From positions 1,986,001 to 2,046,000 of the forward strand of contig CM060734.1 of assembly GCA_030704615.1 (NCBI GenBank): a stretch of DNA of 60,000 nucleotides. The letters are read 5' to 3'. Below, one piece after another: positions 33,091 through 43,625 of this stretch. Numbering within the stretch: position 1 is the first letter of the stretch; every line of letters begins with the position of its first letter. A program made the translations under genes and the position numbers. The DNA comes from Takakia lepidozioides (lineage: Eukaryota > Streptophyta > Takakiopsida > Takakiales > Takakiaceae). The notes under the pieces are model-generated. The model was not told the origin of the DNA. It did no database searches and saw nothing but the letters and a program-made list of their open reading frames with translations.

Positions 33091-33330
33091 GCACGTGTCA
33101 TTGCGTCCTCACTCCACGTGGGCCCTCGGTTTTCAATAATCCACGTGTCATCCCAAAATTATTCCACGTGGCCACCGCAACCATGTCAAAAAATCCACGT
33201 GTCATCCCCCTATTATTCCACGTACCCCTGTGCCATGTCCAAAATACCACGTGCCGCTACGACATTATTCCACGTCGCGTGGCAGGAGCGATCCAGGGCT
33301 GCCACCTGCCGTCTCCTCCACGTGGCGCGT
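33091..33330. repeat. CCACGTG array
   Basis: About nine CACGTG or CCACGT words in 240 bp. A unit of roughly 52-54 bp repeats: CCACGTGTCATCC at 33141 and 33195 and CCACGTGCC at 33247, each followed after about 25 bp by ATTATTCCACGT. CACGTG is the plant G-box core and is palindromic. No cellular gene lies next to it, so a role in a transposon is at least as likely as a promoter role. Confidence 0.85.
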
Positions 33331-33599
33331 TGCAATGTCCAGGTGGCATGACACGATGGCATGCCCAGGTGGCCAGCCACGGCCACCATTGTCCATGTCA
33401 GCTGTGGATGAAGTGTTGCATGGTCGTTTCCACAGAGCCACCGTTTGCAACAGGTGTCCGAATCTTCACGTCTGCTGAGGGTGTGACCCCTGGCTGTTTT
33501 CACACCAAATTGTATGAATTAGGCCGTGGCAAAAACCAGTTTGTGTCGTAGTGTGTGCTTTGGGAATGTCTGTGTCCTTTTGCATTTGTTTTATGGATT

Positions 33600-35764
33600 C
33601 TACTACTTCCTTATGTAATTTTCTTTCATCAATTCATTGGAATGGTGTCATCTTCCTCCTCCTCAGATTCTTCTTCTTCTTGGCCCTACTCCTGGTTATC
33701 ACCATAGCTTCCACTTCAAGTATTCGACATAGTTTTACCATGTTCACTGCAACATTAGCTACTGGTGCTACAGGGTTTCTCATTTCTGCTTGATGCTTAA
33801 TCCATAAAGCACAAGCAAGCTTCTTATGTCCTGGCTGCTTACAATAGAAGCAAACTTCTTCTCCATCAGGTCCTCGTCCTTGATCTCTTCTGGGATCTCT
33901 GTGTTATGGTCCATTGTTTCTCTGGTAGTGATTCCGATTAGGTTGGTAACCTCGTTGATTATAACCTCCCTGATTATAACCTCCCTGATAACCCCCTGGA
34001 TTATTTCTTTCCTGTGGGTAGTTTCTTCTCCCTGCTCCTGCATATCCTCTGTGGGCAGGAGGATTTCTTGGGTTTGGACCTGCATATTGATTTTCTTTAT
34101 GTTGTGGTTGTGCTTGATGCACACCTATAGCTTGATTGTCCTGAGGTGCTATGTTCTTCCTGTTATAGAAACAAGTATCTGTATTGTGGTTAGTCATCTC
34201 ACAGATGGCACAATATTTTCCTTTAGCATGGCATTCTGCCGTGCTATGTCCTTCATTACTGCACTTGCCACACCAGACACCTTTCCTCCAGTTGGCTGCT
34301 GCCTCACCAGCAAATTTCTTCATTGCTTCTGCAATTTTATTCTCAATTTTGGCTGCCTCTAATATTCCCTTCTTCTTTTTCTTCTTAATCTCTTCCTCAT
34401 CATCAGATTCTTCGTCTAATTCATCTTCCTTTCTTTCATTCTTCCGTAATGCTCTGCCTAATTCTACTTTTTTAGCAGAGGTTACTGCTTCATCCAGAGT
34501 GTCATTTGGTAGTATATCTAACTTTCTCTATATTTTTGGTCTTACTCCATTAATGAACCATGTCTTTTACAGATCTCCCTGTGGTGCTGCTCCCAACTGC
34601 TTGATTAACAAGCCCATCTTTTCGAAATACTCTTCCACCGTTTCATGTTTCTTCTGTTTGAATGTCTGAAGTCTACTGTAGACTTCTCCTATTGTTTTTA
34701 CTGGTTCTGAATCTTGTTTGGAATGCAGTTCGTAGATCATTCCATGCAGCAAAATGATTGTTTGGAAACTGCGCGTACCATTCTTTGACTCTTTTTGTTA
34801 GTGAACAAGGGAACATCCTCAACCTTGCTGCATCATCATTCTCATTGTTGACACTGCATATGTGCTCAAACTGGTTGATAGCATATCTGGATCCCCCTTT
34901 CCACTATATACTGGAAAAGGTGGTCTCATCCTTGTAGCTGCTGGTGCTGCCATAATTGGTTGTACTGGTGGTACCTGTGTATCTGTCCTGTTCCTGTTGG
35001 TACCTGTGGTATTTGTCATGTACCTGTTGGTTGTACTCCTCCTGAATTTCCTGTTCCTATTGGGGGTACTGTTCCTGTTGGTGGTACTCCTCCTGAACTT
35101 CATGTTCCTGTAGTTGTAGTTGCTACAGTTAGATTGCTGCTGGATCCCCTTAATCCTTGGAGAAGAGATTCAAGACTTCCGCCTGCTCCTCCTCCTATCC
35201 CTCCACTGCCAGTCAGTAATCCAAGTGCACTACTTGATTCTGCTGCAGGGAGTAAGGGTCCTCCAGTGCCTGATCCTGCAGTCTCTACTGGCTCTATCTC
35301 CATTCTTGTTCTCTCAAGATTCCGATATCTGAAGGTTCTTCTGTTTCACTTACTATACTTAAATGCGTTGCAGGTTGAGAGTCTCTACTCCCACCAGCAT
35401 CCTCCTCCTCATCTTCTTCGTTGGCAGGTGTTTGAGAACTTGGTGTTGCTCCTCTGGGTGTACCATGCCAGCTCTGGCTATAAAATTCTGTCAAATCCCT
35501 TGCCCATGGGTTCTTTTCTGGTTTATCTACTGGTGATCTTTCTTCCTCTCTTTCTAAATCTCGCAGTCTTTCCTGTAAGGAGTAAGAAGGTGTGGTTCCG
35601 GAGAAAGGATCTCCATATAAAGGTGATGTTTCTCCTGTCTTCGGTGGACTGAGAGGTTCACTAGATGATTTTCCTATGTCTATTCTCTTTTCCCCACCGT
35701 AAGTTAGCTTTTAAATAGCTTTCCCTTTTTGCCGTATATTTCTCTCTCTTTTCTCCTCTTTCAT
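33600..35764 (-). pseudogene. Second Ty3/gypsy gag fragment (G2) with zinc knuckles
   Basis: Minus-strand pieces show a Pro/Gly/Ser-rich N-terminal region, TRMRPPFPVYSGKGDPDML near 34.9 kb, a gag core at 34752-34567 (GEVYSRLQTFKQKKHETVEEYFE), then two adjacent CCHC knuckles (WCGKCSNEGHSTAEC and YCAICEMTNHNTDTC), a GGYNQGGYNQ repeat, and a third knuckle in another frame near 33840. It resembles G1 gag in layout. Protease and pol are absent: it stops near 33.6 kb beside the CCACGTG array. Several frameshifts. Confidence 0.75.
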
Positions 35765-36110
35765 CACTCATACCCATATCTTTCACGTCTCTCATGAGGT
35801 AATACTCCTATCTCCCTTCTATAGTACCTTTCATATATCCCTGGATTCCTTTCTAACTTTAACTGCTCACTAGTAACAGACACAGGTCCTGCTATCATTA
35901 ATGTTCTTGGTAAACAGCTTTGGAATTTAGTGCCAGGTGTTAGCTTTATCCATAGTATATCTCTTGGTATCCATTTTTTTATTAGTGTTAAGTATTCCTC
36001 CCTCATGAATATAGACCTTCAATCTCTTTTCTTCCCAGCTTTCAAGTTCTACTCTTTGTACTCCTAACAGGGCTATGACATAAGTCAGTGTAGGTAACCA
36101 TCTTACCTCT
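35765..36110 (-). other. Upstream end of G2 fused to repeat B
   Basis: An ORF at 35764-36006 (ends RRERYGYE) has no recognised domain; it lies where a gag leader would be. At about 36110 the sequence switches abruptly to repeat B, marking a rearrangement or insertion junction. Confidence 0.3.
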
Positions 36111-36806
36111 TTCCCTTGATCTTGATGGCTCTTGTTCTTAACCTGGTATGGTGGACACTCAGTCATTAGGGTGTTTATCTCTTGTTCCCTGTGGCATCTT
36201 GTTGTGACAATGGAGCAATTATGTGACAAGCTGGCAGCCTTAAGATATCTGGGGCCAAGCAGCAACGTAGGGCCGATCTGTTTTTTGACCAGACAGTGTT
36301 CTTTACTATAAAGCTTTGTAAGCTTGGCCTCTTTTAGGAGCTGGCTGCTTTAGGACCTCTGGTGCCATGCGAAATTGATATGGCTGGCTCTTCTTTGGCC
36401 AGATATGGTCCCTGGTTACATGCCCCTTGGTTGCTTGGCTTTTTTAATGGACAATGTCCATGGTGGTAAGCCATTATTGGTTGTGAAGAAGCTGATTCAG
36501 GACCTGTGCTTAGGTTGCTTTAGGATAAATGATACCAAGGCAGCCTGCTGGCCTGATGGAATGAGCAATTCAGACCCTCTTGTGTTGTATTTATGAATGA
36601 TTGCATGGCCTGCAAATCTGATTACAGCATGTTATGGTAATGATATCCCTGCCCCAAACATAGAACTTGGTCTTGGGGGATAGAACATGGTGTGGGAACA
36701 CTACTCTACCCTGTCATTGCATTTACACACCAGCCCCAAATCTAAAACAGATCATGGGGCAAAAAACATGGTGTCAGCACATGACGTGATTGACTTGTTT
36801 TTGACC
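36111..36806. repeat. Repeat B, copy 2
   Basis: Near-identical to 26981-27666. After 36806 it diverges; copy 1 continues into repeat A while this copy continues into the right arm. Confidence 0.92.
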
Positions 36807-36839
36807 GCAACACCTGCAATTACTTGGTCATCTACAAGC

Positions 36840-37433
36840 TACAGAGTTCAAATCAAGTGAAGATCCTCACCTGGTCCCATCACAAGCCCCCACAAAAACC
36901 AACGGGTTGTGAGGATTGTGGAACCCCAGGTGAATCACAGACCTTCACGTTTGTTATCGCTGTCAGAAGAGAATTCTAGAGCATGCAGAGGTTACAAATC
37001 AACAGATTTGTAAATACAGATCACAAGCAAAACAGATTGGCAACTCCACAATCGAAACCTTAATCGTTTGTGGGATGGGGCTCTTTGTCATAGCGTCCAG
37101 AACCTGCTTCTCAATTGAGCAAACCAGAATAGGAGAATGGAAAACAAGATGCATCTTTATCAGTAGAGAGCACTTCCCCTATCTCCTTAAGGGCATCGTT
37201 GCTTCATAATTGGACACTGAAGTTGCTTCGCAAGCAATCACAGCGTATGCCGCTTGCTTAGCGCGGGAAATGCAAGTACAAGCCGTCTGTGCGCATCCCG
37301 AGAAATGTCAGCAAGCACGAGGATCCCGTTGCTTCAACACTTAAGTGCCTTCGTCTTCTCGCATAGCAAAAAAGCCAGCACTGGTATGGTGCGAAATTTA
37401 GGGCAGATAGACGAGAATGTGCTCAAAACCCGA
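36840..37433. other. Right arm, inner part
   Basis: The segment around 36860-36950 (AGATCCTCACCTGGTCCCAT, then CCCCAGGTGAATCACAG) is the reverse complement of the arm at 26800-26880. No credible ORF; the 64-aa frame at 37254-37448 has no domain. Confidence 0.5.
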
Positions 37434-37640
37434 GATTTCATCCAATAGGGATGAAATCACATCCAGGTATTAGGGTTACAATAGGGTTACATCAGGGTTA
37501 CATCCGGTATGGATGATACCTGTTACGGATGAGAAACCACGTTTTAAAGCTTTCAGTGAAAAATCTCAGGACCCCAGACAGAAAGCATCTATAATCGATG
37601 TAATCCTGTATGACTTTCATCTAGTAGGGATGAAATCCAT
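37434..37640. repeat. TTCATCC/GGATGAA palindromes in right arm
   Basis: A perfect 25-bp palindrome at 37434-37458 (arms GATTTCATCC and GGATGAAATC, centre AATAG), another near 37614-37638 with one mismatch, and looser copies between. Confidence 0.85.
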
Positions 37641-37715
37641 GTAAGGGATTAGCATTTCATAACAGAAAACCAATCCATAGAGGTATTGGTATAGCAAGAA
37701 TCCCAAAAAATATAT

Positions 37716-37860
37716 GGAGGGAGGGAGAGGGAGGGAGAGATGAGGGATAAAAAATAAAAAAGAAGGTTGAGGGGGGGGAGGTGAGCAGCAGCTGCTGCTC
37801 AGTCCCCCCCCCCCTTCTTTTTTATTTTTTATTTTTTCTCAACACTCCCTCTCTCTCCAC
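37716..37860. repeat. Near-perfect 145-bp palindrome (head-to-head terminal repeats)
   Basis: Centre GAGCAGCAG|CTGCTGCTC at 37783-37800. Going outward both sides show a C/G run, TTCTTTTTTATTTTTTAT or its complement, then CCCTC-rich pyrimidine. It can form a long hairpin. Each half matches the terminal repeat at 28417. Confidence 0.9.
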
Positions 37861-38220
37861 ATCCTGATGGGACATAGGGAAGATACTTTTGTCATGTCAA
37901 GACAAGGACAAGACCACTAGGTCTTAGTCAAAAAGTGAGAACATAAGCAGGATTCAGATAACCAAAGGGTACTTACATAATGATCCCTTAAGAATCCAAG
38001 GTTGCAACAAAGCTAGGTGTAAGACTTTGTTCTGAAAATTTCAAAGGTATGGGTGGGATGGTGGGATATTCTTAGTAAAAACAAAGACAGATCAGCCACT
38101 TTTCAGTGGCACCATCCATCAATACCTTAAGAAAAAAACCCGAACCAGCTTCAAACATGATCAAGGGTATACATAAGTAAGTCCTTGATAGAAACCATAG
38201 AGAGTAAATACCAGCAGATA
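37861..38220. other. Flank containing an inverted copy of 24601-24652
   Basis: 37876-37924 (AGGGAAGATACT...GTCATGTCAAGACA...) is the reverse complement of the sequence that follows repeat A copy 1. The remainder shows no coding signal. Confidence 0.6.
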
Positions 38221-39129
38221 CTAGCAGATACCATCAAATACCAGCAGGTACCTTTCCAAGGTAGGGGTGGGATGGTAGGATCTCATCCACTTCCTGTTCC
38301 CAATTATGCAGTTTATAACCTTTGACGCCATCAAGTTCTCATAACCAATAAATTGGGTTCGGACGGACTTGGGCTTAAGTTTCTTCCTAGTGTCATCAGA
38401 CACATGTTCATAAGTTTTATAGCCAAATTTTTTGAGATGACTTAGGTTGGGCTTTTGACCCTTCCAATATTCGTATGGAGTTTTCCCCTGAAGTGTAGAG
38501 GTATGGGATCTGTTTTGCAGATAACATGCCGTAGCAATTGCCTCACCCCAAAAAGTTTTGGGCAATTTTACTGACTCGAGCATGCTTCGGGCAAATTCCA
38601 TCAACATTCTATTTTTTCATTCGGAGACTCCATTTTGCTGGGGTGTGTAAGAGTTGGTAAACTGTCTGCAATGCCATGCACCTCACAAAAGGTATTGAAC
38701 TCGCTAGAAATAAATTCCCCACCATCATCAGACCTAAGGGTTTTTATTGTCCGTCCAGTCTGATTTTCGACTAACGCTTTGTAGGCTTTAAATTTGTCAA
38801 ACACATCTGATTTATTTCGAAGGAAATAAACAATCGCATGTCGAGAATAGTCATCGATGAAGAGTTGCAAAATATCTTGCACCTCCAAGGGATTGTGTTT
38901 GCATTTGGCCACATATGTCTGTATGAACTAGTTCCAATAACATTGTGGTTTTGGAACTTGACTTAGTAGAAAAACTGGTCAAATGATGTTTACCAATTAT
39001 ACACCCTTTACAGAGAGGTATAGTGGTAAGTTTTCCATCCAGACCCATAACCATCTCTGAGCGCTGCATTTGTTTTATTGCATCCAGATGCAAATGCCCT
39101 AACCTATGATGCCATAAGACAGTCTGCAA
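38221..39129 (-). pseudogene. Copia C1 pre-integrase and integrase, truncated before RT
   Basis: 39129-38851 gives LWHHRLGHLHLDAIKQMQ and a CKGC-type zinc site with GKHH, the GAG-pre-integrase region. The integrase core follows with HTDICG (first Asp), FIDDYSRHAIVYFL, LRSDDGGEFISSEF (second Asp) and, after a frame change, NEKIE at the position of the catalytic Glu. The last part (FWGEAIATACYLQNRSHTST, KTPYEYWKGQKPNLSHLKKF) is in the frame 38607-38221. Similarity ends near 38230 with no reverse transcriptase, so the element is internally deleted or interrupted. Confidence 0.82.
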
Positions 39130-39513
39130 ATTAGGGGCTGGGTCGTCACATAAAGGTTCATATCAGAAGACTCTGTGTTGTGTTTAGGAATACAATGTAC
39201 AAGGCCTACTCCAACAGGATATAGATTGTCCTCTTGCTTACATCGCAGTGTGTTCAAGGATTGACCAGTCTCATCAAGTGATCTGATTAAACAATGATCA
39301 CCGAAAATTCGATACTACCGAGTCCATGACTAGTAGCTTTGCTTACAGAGAGGAGATTTTTGGTCAATCCAGGCACGTGCATGACATTATTGACAAAAGC
39401 AACTTGGCCTATAGGTAATTGTATTGAAACAGAGCCTGCACCCACAATATTGTGTTGTGTATCATCTCCCGTATAAACTGTAATGGGAGAGACACAGGCT
39501 TGTATGACTGAAA

Positions 39514-40475
39514 CTAGTCTCTCCTATAGGTCATGTGTTGGGTTGCTCCTGTATCAAGATACCAAGTATTTTGAAAATTTTGGTTGGGTGTTTCCATAAC
39601 ATCAAAGAGTTGAAATGGAGCCGAAGCTACATTATCTTGAGTAGTGGCAGTATTGGCTTGAGCCTTATACGTTCTCTCTATCTCGTTTGCGTTTTTTGCA
39701 ATTAGGGGATATATGCCCCCTCTGCCCACAGTAATGACAGATTTTGTTTCTATGTGACAGTTGAGCAATGGGATTACTAGGAGAGGCTGCCATCTGAAAA
39801 TTATTATTATAACCTCCATTGGGAGGTCCAAATGGTTTTCTAGTTCCCTTGAACTTGCCTCGTTGTCCAACAAATAAAACTGAAGGTTTACCATTAGAAC
39901 TATCCGTGTGTCTCATAATGGCCTCTTGCAAAACCTTACCAATCAAATCGGCAAAGGTTTGGTTTGCAACACTTCCTAGAGTGGTAATAAATGGCCGCCA
40001 TGAAGGAGGCAACGCTGCAAGAAGCATAGTGACCTGCAGTGCTTCAGGGACTAGCCTTGCAACTGAAGCATCATCTAACGCTCCTTGCCAATTTTCCAAG
40101 AACTCTGTTACAGATTGGGACTCTGAAAGAGTAAGCATCATAATACGTTTATGCATGCCAACTTGGGATGTGTGTTCATAGATAATTTTAGTTTAGCCCA
40201 TACTGCTGTAGAAGTTTTCAGGGATTTTACTAATTGAATCTGACGATCTCCACAATGGAGAATCAATTCGGAGCGTGCTTTGGAATCTTTTATTTTCCAA
40301 GCAGCTTGAAGTGCGGCATCAGCCGCACCGGGTCAGGGTCAGTACCGTCAACCACCCCCCAAAATTCGGATCTCATTAAGAGCATTTCCATTTTGATAGA
40401 CCAAATGGAATAATGGGTACTACTAAGGCAATCAATTTGATACGCCCTTGCTACAAAAAAAGAGGGAGCAGCCAT
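39514..40475 (-). pseudogene. Copia C1 gag and aspartic protease
   Basis: The first frame (40475-40290) has LSSTHYSIWSIKMEMLLMRS and FWGVVDGTDPDP, the usual copia gag start. 40156-39665 carries the gag core (LTLSESQSVTEFLENWQGAL, MLLAALPPSWRPFITTL) and a CCHC knuckle ICHYCGQRGHISPNC. The protease active site WYLDTGATQHM is in the frame that ends at 39514. Two frame changes separate the pieces. Order and spacing are those of a plant copia element directly downstream of its 5' LTR. Confidence 0.85.
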
Positions 40476-40637
40476 GGGGAATCTGTGTCGTTAGACCAGA
40501 CCTAGCCAATGGCAGAGCGTTTGCTCTTGCCCTTCTAATCCTTAACAACAAATTTCATAAAAATTGAATAAGCACATGGTCCGAGGTCGCAAGATGCGAC
40601 TTACAGTGACCATTCAAGATAAGCAATCTAGTATCAG

Positions 40638-40649
40638 GCTCTGATACCA
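40638..40649 (-). other. Primer-binding site for initiator tRNA-Met
   Basis: Minus strand TGGTATCAGAGC, the classical complement of the plant initiator tRNA-Met 3' end, immediately following the LTR end. It primes minus-strand cDNA synthesis. Confidence 0.92.
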
Positions 40650-40912
40650 TGTTCTAAAATACTAGCACTCAAACATTAGTTTAGAGTGAGAGTTATATGA
40701 GTTTGGTTACTCAACTTTATGTATGTAAGAATGAGAGAGAAGAAGACACGACAATGTCTCTTCAACAACTCAACAGTCATACCCTAAAGGGTTGTGACTC
40801 TTCATATAGACGTGTCCATTCTATGGATGTTAACTTACATAATCTAAATGTTGAATTACATCCAACATGTTGTATTCATGTTGCTTGTTTCACCAGTGCT
40901 GCATAGAGAACA
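40650..40912 (-). repeat. 5' LTR of C1 (263 bp)
   Basis: Bounded by TGTTCT and AGAACA, an inverted terminal repeat with the canonical TG...CA ends, abutting the primer-binding site. No matching 3' LTR found in the window. Confidence 0.85.
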
Positions 40913-43625
40913 AAGAACCGAAGAAAGAAATGAAATGAAATGATGCTTTATAACATCCACGGAAAGCTCAAAGCTTATAGGACGAGAAAGCATTTAACGC
41001 CTGTTGCAGATATGCTGCCACGTATTTCTGATCCTTGTAGTGATTAACACCTCTGAGAGGAATTGTCTATCTGGGAATAGACAATGGTATCTCCCCCCGG
41101 ATCTCATAGTAGAAAAGACTGAAAGAAAAATGTTCTTCAGGTTCAATTTCCCCCCTGTCAGGTCTAGCACAAGCAGGGCAGAAGCTGTCGGTGTGCTAGC
41201 ACGCTGCAGGTTGGCCCACCTACCAGTCTCTATCCGCAGAATGTGGGAGCCCACCCTAACCTTCCCAATACCAGGGAGATAGGGCTGCATACAGGTAGAT
41301 TCTATCATCAAGGAACCCAATAGAACTGCAGTTTTTGTTGTAAGATTTGACTGGTTTCCAGGTCTGCCTAACATGAAGTTCGATTAGCTTCTGTCTGATT
41401 TGTCTGCTGCGGTCGTGCTTGGATGAAATTTCTAAACCATTGTATTGTGTGGCAGTAGGGAAGCAATGGACAGCCATGGCGTTCAAAGAAGATGGAGTCC
41501 CGAGCATACTAAGACAATTTGAGTCTCATAGGCGTTGCGAGGGCCCAGGCTGGCAGCTATTTCGATGGTAGGGCTCGCAACCTTGTCAGGAAGATGAAGA
41601 TGGCCTCGGTTTCAAGTGATACACAAGTAAATCCAGCATATAAAATCTGTGATGATGTTGTACCTCTATCCCCAAGTCTTCCTCGGAGGAAAGACGATTT
41701 CAGGGGTTCCAGAATTTTCTACCACCAGGTACAGGGACGCCATGGGCCCAAAGGGTTAGGTCCCTAAATCCTAACCCCAGGGGCCTGCGTGCAAACACCA
41801 CAAACTTGTGACTTCAGCAGCTCTTCATCGCCAAAGTCTTATTCAGGAACTCCAGAGTAGGATTTCCATCCCTCTCAAGCGTAGTGGACTGAGTGTAATA
41901 GCAACATGTACCACATCTTTGGGAGATTTGGGGCTACAAAGGTTCATATAACAAAGGTAGGGTGGAAGAATGGGAAATGGAAGGGATGCAACCTGATATA
42001 GAGTACGACCATATCAGCATGCTCAATTCCTTGCACCTGAACTGTCACTGGGTAGGCCCGGGGCTAAGTTTCCATATATGCATCTCTCTCTAACAAGGGG
42101 GCTCATCTGTAGAGGCAAATGTAGCTCCTTGGCCATCTAGCTTTCAGGATGCTCACAGGAACAAACCACCTTCGGGATTGTCGTGAAAGCCTACTCAAGT
42201 AATTCAACACTGACAATGGCAAAGTATGGCAGCAAAGTGCACGAAGTTGGTTGAGCATGCAACACCACGAGCAAGGATATGACATGAACAACACAAGCAC
42301 AAGCAGCAGCGTGAATATCCGAACTACACGGCAGCACTATCAAATAGTCCACACTCATTGACTGCATTCGTAAGGGAACTTGCAGATATTCGATGTATGT
42401 CAAACGAACAGGCCACGATGAAGCAGATTTGCCAGACAGGAAACCGACCACACCTTTACTCACAATTTGGTTTTGTAAATAGCCGAGGCTGATGACTGAA
42501 ACCAACCAGCTCTTAAGTTTTTTTTCTTATGAAACCAACTTCTATTGTTGAGTCGAAAATGGACATCTCTTACCGACCATCCTTGGTCCAGATAGACTTC
42601 TTCGATTGTACATTCAAATAAGGTGTGTGTATCAGGGTGATGAAGAAGAGTACGTAGTCACTTGAACATCAACATTCCGCCTTTTCCTACTTATAAGCTA
42701 TAACTTTAAACAGTACTAGCACTGCTTTGATACTATACAAGTTCTATACAGGGCAGTTGCCGTCGTCACGACCTCATCAACACTGTACGGGTGAAACGGC
42801 GGCGTTACTTTGTCGTGGAGTAAAGCTCCCCAACGAGAGTCCAACGCATTTTCACATACTGACATAAGCGTTGGTCTCCTCCAGCTCACTGAAGGTTCTC
42901 AAACCTGCATGCCCATCTTACGCAAACCTTCGCGATAGGTCCTCAAGGGCCAGAGCGCCCCGGTTCTTGATTCAACGCCACTGCGACTTTGTGTCTTGAC
43001 TGTACATCCTGCAGCAAGCATGGAGCAGAAGCACAGGCAGAGGGCCAAATTACTCAAGAGAATATACTATCCAGGCACCAGCATGGAGACAACAATAGTC
43101 AAGGTTGAGAGAGGTTCGTGAGGTGCAAGGCTCCCTATTTTAGCACAGCACAGGCACTCTTTGATTAGGCCCTGTATGGCTGCCCTTGCACAGACGGCGC
43201 CAAAGAGGGAAAGAAAGAATTTGAAGCTCCTAAATGGCGCTACGCAGACACTGCTGCGTATAACCGCCGCATGTGAAAGCAGAGCGCCCTGATCCCAATG
43301 GATGGCCCTCTTCTCGTCACTTGTCCAGGGCAGTGATCACTACCCTGCACACGCATTCATCCCAAGCACAATTACCCCGCCTAACCCTCTCAGAGCTTTG
43401 TCCTTGCAGTGCATCGGCATGAGTCTCAATGGACTCTTCGCCCGATGGTGCATCAGATGAATAGTGTACGAACAATTGAATAAAGATCCCCACTGTACTT
43501 GCAACAGTTCATTATTTACGGTGTACACAGGTTTTCACACGAACCAGAACCTTACTGCATGCAACAGAGTACATGAATTGAGCTGTTCAAAAGTGAACAC
43601 TACTTCCGAAGCTAAGTGTTACAAC
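40913..43625. other. Interval downstream of the DRM1/ARP gene, no gene recognised
   Basis: Several short ORFs lack domain support. A stem-loop ATTGTCTAT...ATAGACAAT lies near 41060-41090. The part next to 43626 is probably 3' untranslated sequence of the gene above. TAC AGT GGG GAT at 43497 downward would encode YSGDLYS, resembling the YSG ending of the DRM1/ARP family, so a further 3' exon is possible but not established. Confidence 0.35.

Larger units (their letters stand above)
28417..37791. mobile_element. Proposed 9.4-kb composite element bounded by inverted repeats
   Basis: The left end is set by the break in repeat A and the terminal repeat at 28417; the right end by the inverted terminal repeat at 37716-37791. 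Both arms carry TTCATCC/GGATGAA palindromes (28600-28840 and 37434-37640). The interior holds satellites, a copia RT fragment, a gypsy gag fragment and repeat B copy 2, probably later nested insertions. No transposase is recognised, so it would be non-autonomous. No target duplication confirmed. Confidence 0.4.
38221..40912 (-). mobile_element. Ty1/copia retrotransposon C1, 3' truncated
   Basis: Contains the 5' LTR (40912-40650), primer-binding site (40649-40638), gag, protease and integrase on the minus strand; reverse transcriptase, RNase H and the 3' LTR are missing. Integrase before the (missing) RT is the copia order. Confidence 0.85.

Noticed and set aside
33027-33551. 174-aa ORF across the CCACGTG array
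   Set aside because: Formed by the repeat itself; no domain and several equal-length frames overlap on both strands.
40994-41767. ORFs on both strands between C1 and the DRM1/ARP gene as exons of a gene
   Set aside because: No domain, no consistent splice chain, no codon-level similarity to any family I know.
43340-43528. 62-aa minus-strand ORF as a separate small gene
   Set aside because: No domain; lies in the probable 3' region of the DRM1/ARP gene.
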